NCBI GenBank assembly: GCA_035547155.1 | Contig: DASZVJ010000085.1 | Coordinates: forward strand, 1-14,802 | DNA length: 14,802 bases | DNA from: CAZNMF01 sp035547155 | GTDB taxonomy: Bacteria; Acidobacteriota; Vicinamibacteria; Vicinamibacterales; SCN-69-37 | Reading direction: 5' to 3' | Shown here: piece after piece, positions 11,626 through 14,802 of the stretch | How positions within the stretch are numbered: position 1 is the stretch's first letter | Layout: each line of letters starts with the position of its first letter | The notes under the pieces: generated by a model | What the model was told of the DNA's origin: nothing | Seen by the model: only the letters and a program-made list of their open reading frames with translations | The model's database searches: none | Position numbers and translations under genes: made by a program

Positions 11626-13512
11626 ATGGCGATGAGCAGCCTTCATCTCGTATCCGACCATCTCTGGCAGTCGACGCTGTTCGCCGCAGTCGTCGCCGTC
11701 GTCGTCGCGATGCTGCGCGGCAAACGTGCGAGCGTCCGCCACGCCCTGTGGCTTGCCGCGTCCATCAAGTTCGTGGTTCCGTTCGCCGCGCTGACAGTTT
11801 TCGGCGCGTTCATCGGCTCGCGGCTGTCGCTGCACGTGCCGGAGCCAGCGCCTGATTTCGTGCAGACGATGACGTCGGCCCCGTTCGTCCCGCAGATCGC
11901 GCCGGCGTTGTCGATCGTGCCGTCTTCGACCGCGACGGCGCCGTCCTCCGTCCTGCTGCCGGCGCTGATCGCCATCTGGTCCGCCGGCTGCCTGATCGTG
12001 CTCGCCGCATGGGCCGTACGGTGGACGCGCGCGTATCGCGTGGCGCGTTCCGCGACGTCGTACGACACCGGACGCGAGGTCGCGATCCTGCGACGTGTCG
12101 AAGCGTCGGGCGGTAGCCTGTCGCCCGTCGCCCGTAGCCTGCGTAGGGGCGGCTCTCTTGGCCGCCCAAGACCATTGGCGATGCGTCTCTCCGACGCCAC
12201 CATCGAGCCCGGCGTCTTCGGCATCTGGCGGCCGGTGCTGTTATGGCCGCGCGCGATGAGCGCGCATCTGTCCGACGATCAGATCGAGACCATCTTCATT
12301 CACGAGCTCAGCCACGTGCGGCGCCGAGACAACCTTGCCGCGGCCGCGCACTTGCTCGTGCAGGCGATCTGCTGGTTTCATCCGCTCGTGTGGTGGATCG
12401 GCGCGCGGCTCATCGACGAGCGCGAGCGTGCGTGTGACGAGGACGTGGTCCGCGCCGGGCGCGATCGACGCGGCTACGCGGAAAGCCTGTTGAAGACCTG
12501 CCAGTTGTCCGTTGGAGCCCCGCCGGCGTTCACGGCCGGCGTGACAGGCTCGGATCTCAAACGCCGTCTGACGACAATCATGGCGGCGCCGATCGGGGCG
12601 CGCCTTGGCATCGTGGCACGCATCGCGTTCGCCCTCGCGATGGCCACGATCGTCGCCGTGCCGGTCATCAACGGCGCGGCAGGCGTGCCGCAGATCTCGA
12701 GCACGATCACGTTGCCGGATCCGTCGAAGACGTTCGAGGCCGCGTCGGTGCGGCAGAACATGTCCGGTGATCCAGGAAGCAGCTGCTGTTTTGGCGATAG
12801 CCATCACGTCACCGCGCGCAACGCGTCCGTGAGGGCGCTGTTGATGCAGGCATTTCCCATTCAATCGATGCAATTCGCTGGCGGACCGGGTTGGCTGGAC
12901 ACTGACCGCTTCGACATCGTCGCGAAGGCCGGCGCGGAGATACCGGACGGTGACGTGAAAGTCATGCTGCAGAATCTGCTCATCGAACGCTTTTCGATCA
13001 AACTGCACGTCGAGACACGCAACCTGCCGATCTATGCGCTCGTGGTGGCGCGTGCCGACGGACAACTGGGGGCCGATCTGCACATCGCGCCGTGCGAGTC
13101 CTCTTCGAATGATCAGCCGTGTGACGAGCACGTCGTTCCGGGAGGCCTGAACCGCGCCGGGCGCGAGGAGATGCTCGCGCGCCTGGCAGGCGGTATTTCC
13201 AGAGGCGGTTCGGGCGTGTCGACGACGCGCGCTCACGGAACGATGCGGTTGTTGGCAAGCATGCTGTCGGGTGTGGCCGGCCGCCTTGTGATTGATCGCA
13301 CCAATCTCGATGGGCGTTTCGACTGGACCCTTCGTTACATGAGACCGGGAGAGATGACGACCGACGCGACGCAGCGGGCCCCCGATTTGTTCACCGCACT
13401 TCAGGAGCAACTCGGCTTGAAACTCGAAGCGACGCGAGGGCCCGTCGAGGTCCTCGTCATCGACAGTGCGCAGCATCCGAAGAACGACGACTTCGAGATG
13501 CCGGCGCAGTAG
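11626..13512 (+). CDS. M56 (BlaR1-type) membrane metallopeptidase fused to DUF3738/TIGR03435 domain, copy 2
   Basis: A protein of 628 residues and a tandem paralog of the gene just upstream. The ATG at 11632 is an alternative start, equivalent to the start of copy 1. Membrane segments are near 12-32, 40-62, 110-134 and 330-348. HELSH is at 226-230 (HELSHVRRRDN) and DERERACDEDVV follows, so the peptidase site is intact. The REP-derived peptide is also present (RRGGSLGRP) with two more residues after it. The DUF3738 domain begins near residue 370 (FEAASVRQN) and is more diverged in its middle, including a different Cys pattern (PGSSCCFGD near the start), while the last 30 codons are almost identical to copy 1. 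No second blaI precedes it; the 106-bp gap holds a family B hairpin, so it probably depends on the blaI promoter or on a weak one of its own. Confidence 0.87.
   Translation: MAMSSLHLVSDHLWQSTLFAAVVAVVVAMLRGKRASVRHALWLAASIKFVVPFAALTVFGAFIGSRLSLHVPEPAPDFVQTMTSAPFVPQIAPALSIVPSSTATAPSSVLLPALIAIWSAGCLIVLAAWAVRWTRAYRVARSATSYDTGREVAILRRVEASGGSLSPVARSLRRGGSLGRPRPLAMRLSDATIEPGVFGIWRPVLLWPRAMSAHLSDDQIETIFIHELSHVRRRDNLAAAAHLLVQAICWFHPLVWWIGARLIDERERACDEDVVRAGRDRRGYAESLLKTCQLSVGAPPAFTAGVTGSDLKRRLTTIMAAPIGARLGIVARIAFALAMATIVAVPVINGAAGVPQISSTITLPDPSKTFEAASVRQNMSGDPGSSCCFGDSHHVTARNASVRALLMQAFPIQSMQFAGGPGWLDTDRFDIVAKAGAEIPDGDVKVMLQNLLIERFSIKLHVETRNLPIYALVVARADGQLGADLHIAPCESSSNDQPCDEHVVPGGLNRAGREEMLARLAGGISRGGSGVSTTRAHGTMRLLASMLSGVAGRLVIDRTNLDGRFDWTLRYMRPGEMTTDATQRAPDLFTALQEQLGLKLEATRGPVEVLVIDSAQHPKNDDFEMPAQ
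12143..12167 (+). repeat. REP-like palindrome inside a gene, family A copy 8
   Basis: The 25 nt differ from the commonest form at three positions and lie at the homologous place and in the same reading phase as copy 7 in the upstream paralog. The insertion therefore predates the gene duplication. Confidence 0.85.
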
Positions 13513-13524
13513 GGACGTTCATTC

Positions 13525-14802
13525 ATGACGCACGTGAAACGATGCGGGCTCGTGCCCGCGCTGGCGATAGCTCTGTCTCTCGTCGCGACGCTGGCCGTCG
13601 TGTCCGCGCAGAATGCGGGCGGCGCAGTCGTTCGCGCGACGTTCAAAGGTGCGCCGGTGCCTGGTGCGACGGTCATCGCGTCGCAAGGCGACGCACCGCA
13701 CGTCGTACGAACGACCGACGAAGACGGCGTGTGTCGTCTCACGCTCGGCGCCGGCACGTGGACGATTCGTGTCGAGATGCGCGGCTTCGAGCCCGTCTCG
13801 CGCGAAGTCGTCGTCGGTGCCGAAGCCGCGCCGATCGATGTCGCATTGGCGACCATCGCACCTGACGCACCGGCTCCGCCTTCGACGCTCGCGAATGCCG
13901 CGCCGGCGACGCCGGGTGCCGCGACCGCGACAGATGCTGCCGCAACAGAAGAAACGCCGCCGCCAGCCGACGCGAATGCGGCAGCCGAGGGCCTGCTCGT
14001 CAACGGCAGCACATACAACGCTGCGGCGTCGCCCTTCGCGCAGGCGCCCGCGTTCGGCAACAATCGGCCGCCGACGCGTCCGCTCTACAACGGCAGTATC
14101 GGCGTGTTCGGCGGCAACTCGGCGTGGGACGCGCGGCCGTACTCATTTGCCTCGCCGGCGGCGCCCGCGCCGAGCTACGGCGATCTTCAGCTCGCGGGCA
14201 CGTTCGGCGGCCCGCTGAAAATCCCGCACGTGCGATGGCTGCGTCCGCTGCTGAACGCCAGCTACGAGCACAGCGCGACGACGACCGCGAACACGATCAG
14301 CACGCGCGTGCCGACGACGTTCGAGCGCGCGGGCGATTTCTCGGAAAGCCTGAACGGCCGCGGTTCGATCGTCGATCCGCTTACGGGCCTTCCGTTTCCC
14401 GGTAACACGATCCCAACGGATCGCGTGAGCCCGCAGGCGCTCGCGCTGCTGGCGTTTTATCCCGAACCGAATGTCGCCGATTCCGGGACCGCGAACTACC
14501 AGGCCGCGATTACCGACCGCACCGTCCGCGACGCGCTGCAGCTCCGGTTCAGTCAGTCACTGACGGTGCGCCAGCAGTTGTCAGGGAGCGTGTCGTATCA
14601 GCACGCGCGCACGACGTCGCTGTCGCTCTTCCAATTCGCCGATCGTGCGCGCTCGACCGATATCGATGCAACGGCGACGTGGTCGTATCGGCGATCGCAG
14701 ACGAAGACGTGGCGCGCGCATTACGAGCTCATCGGCGCGCGCACCGACGCGCAGCCGTTCTTCGCCGGCCGCACGAACGTCTCCGGCGACGCGGGCATCA
14801 CC
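13525..14802 (+). CDS. Oar-like TonB-dependent receptor with carboxypeptidase-regulatory-like N-terminus (C-terminus outside window)
   Basis: The frame is open for 426 codons from ATG 13525 to the right edge. A signal peptide covers about residues 1-28 (MTHVKRCGLVPALAIALSLV, then VSA-Q). Residues about 30-105 are a carboxypeptidase-regulatory-like beta-sandwich (FKGAPVPGATVIAS, RTTDEDGVCRLTLGAGTWTIRVEMRGFEP). A long Ala/Pro/Thr-rich linker follows to about 155. After that come segments typical of acidobacterial Oar-like outer-membrane receptors: LQLAGTFGGPLKIPHVRW, FERAGDFSESLNGRGSIVDP, FPGNTIPTDRVSPQALALLAFYPEPN and alternating beta-strand stretches. No clear plug domain with a TonB box is seen in this part. 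AGGG overlaps the stop codon of the M56 gene, 10 nt before the ATG, so the spacing is poor. It starts 12 bp after the M56 gene, which makes it a possible member of the BlaI-controlled operon. Its ligand is unknown. Confidence 0.82.
   Translation, partial: MTHVKRCGLVPALAIALSLVATLAVVSAQNAGGAVVRATFKGAPVPGATVIASQGDAPHVVRTTDEDGVCRLTLGAGTWTIRVEMRGFEPVSREVVVGAEAAPIDVALATIAPDAPAPPSTLANAAPATPGAATATDAAATEETPPPADANAAAEGLLVNGSTYNAAASPFAQAPAFGNNRPPTRPLYNGSIGVFGGNSAWDARPYSFASPAAPAPSYGDLQLAGTFGGPLKIPHVRWLRPLLNASYEHSATTTANTISTRVPTTFERAGDFSESLNGRGSIVDPLTGLPFPGNTIPTDRVSPQALALLAFYPEPNVADSGTANYQAAITDRTVRDALQLRFSQSLTVRQQLSGSVSYQHARTTSLSLFQFADRARSTDIDATATWSYRRSQTKTWRAHYELIGARTDAQPFFAGRTNVSGDAGIT

Noticed and set aside
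12241..13476. 411-codon minus-strand reading frame
   Set aside because: It is antisense to M56 copy 2; a similar shadow occurs opposite copy 1, as expected from paralogous sequence.
9609..13512. Classical beta-lactam sensor BlaR1 pair
   Set aside because: The C-terminal domains are DUF3738/TIGR03435 and contain no penicillin-binding SxxK domain, so beta-lactam sensing is not supported.

Overview
The window is high-GC DNA and reads as a member of the Acidobacteriota, possibly a Vicinamibacteria-like soil or sediment lineage. The lineage call rests on protein families that are typical of that phylum: a TIGR03436-type VWFA-related secreted protein, two M56 peptidases fused to a TIGR03435/DUF3738 domain, a BlaI-M56 regulatory pair and an Oar-like TonB-dependent receptor with a carboxypeptidase-regulatory-like N-terminus. 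I see no tRNA, rRNA, CRISPR array, transposase or phage gene.

Layout. Positions 1-1194 (minus) carry a VWFA-related secreted protein that runs off the left edge. Positions 1254-2321 (minus) carry a secreted ThuA-domain protein. Positions 2460-8736 (minus) hold seven genes that together look like a complete corrinoid-dependent methyl-transfer system. In transcription order they are a UroD/MtaA-family methyltransferase, a corrinoid protein, a small 'virulence factor' family protein, a RACo-like ferredoxin/ASKHA reactivator, a MetH-activation-domain-like protein with an unassigned Cys-rich C-terminus, a zinc homocysteine S-methyltransferase (MetH N-terminal domain type) and a 111-residue protein of unknown family. 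Several junctions overlap (ATGA at 7690-7693, 5138-5141 and 2792-2795; TGATG at 7047-7051), which indicates translational coupling. Positions 9220-13512 (plus) hold blaI and two tandem paralogous M56-DUF3738 genes. From 13525 to the right edge (plus) runs the start of an Oar-like outer-membrane receptor.

How the genes may work together. The minus-strand operon contains functional counterparts of the modules of cobalamin-dependent methionine synthase as separate proteins (homocysteine domain, cobalamin domain, activation domain). A UroD-family protein stands where the methyltetrahydrofolate domain would be, and a RACo-like ATPase is added. The simplest reading is that a methyl group from an unknown donor is moved by the UroD-family enzyme to the corrinoid protein and then to homocysteine or another thiol, with two kinds of reactivator. 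This is inference from domain content. The plus-strand block is a BlaI-type repressor with membrane metalloprotease sensors, probably autoregulated through a dyad upstream of blaI.

Repeats. Intergenic DNA is dominated by small dispersed repeats: a 25-bp REP-like palindrome (8 copies, two of them inside the reading frames of the two M56 paralogs), a second hairpin family with a compensatory stem change between its two copies, a third hairpin (2 copies), and octanucleotide tandem arrays. The only gene-free stretch over 300 bp (8737-9219) is a mosaic of these repeats and must also hold the divergent promoters.
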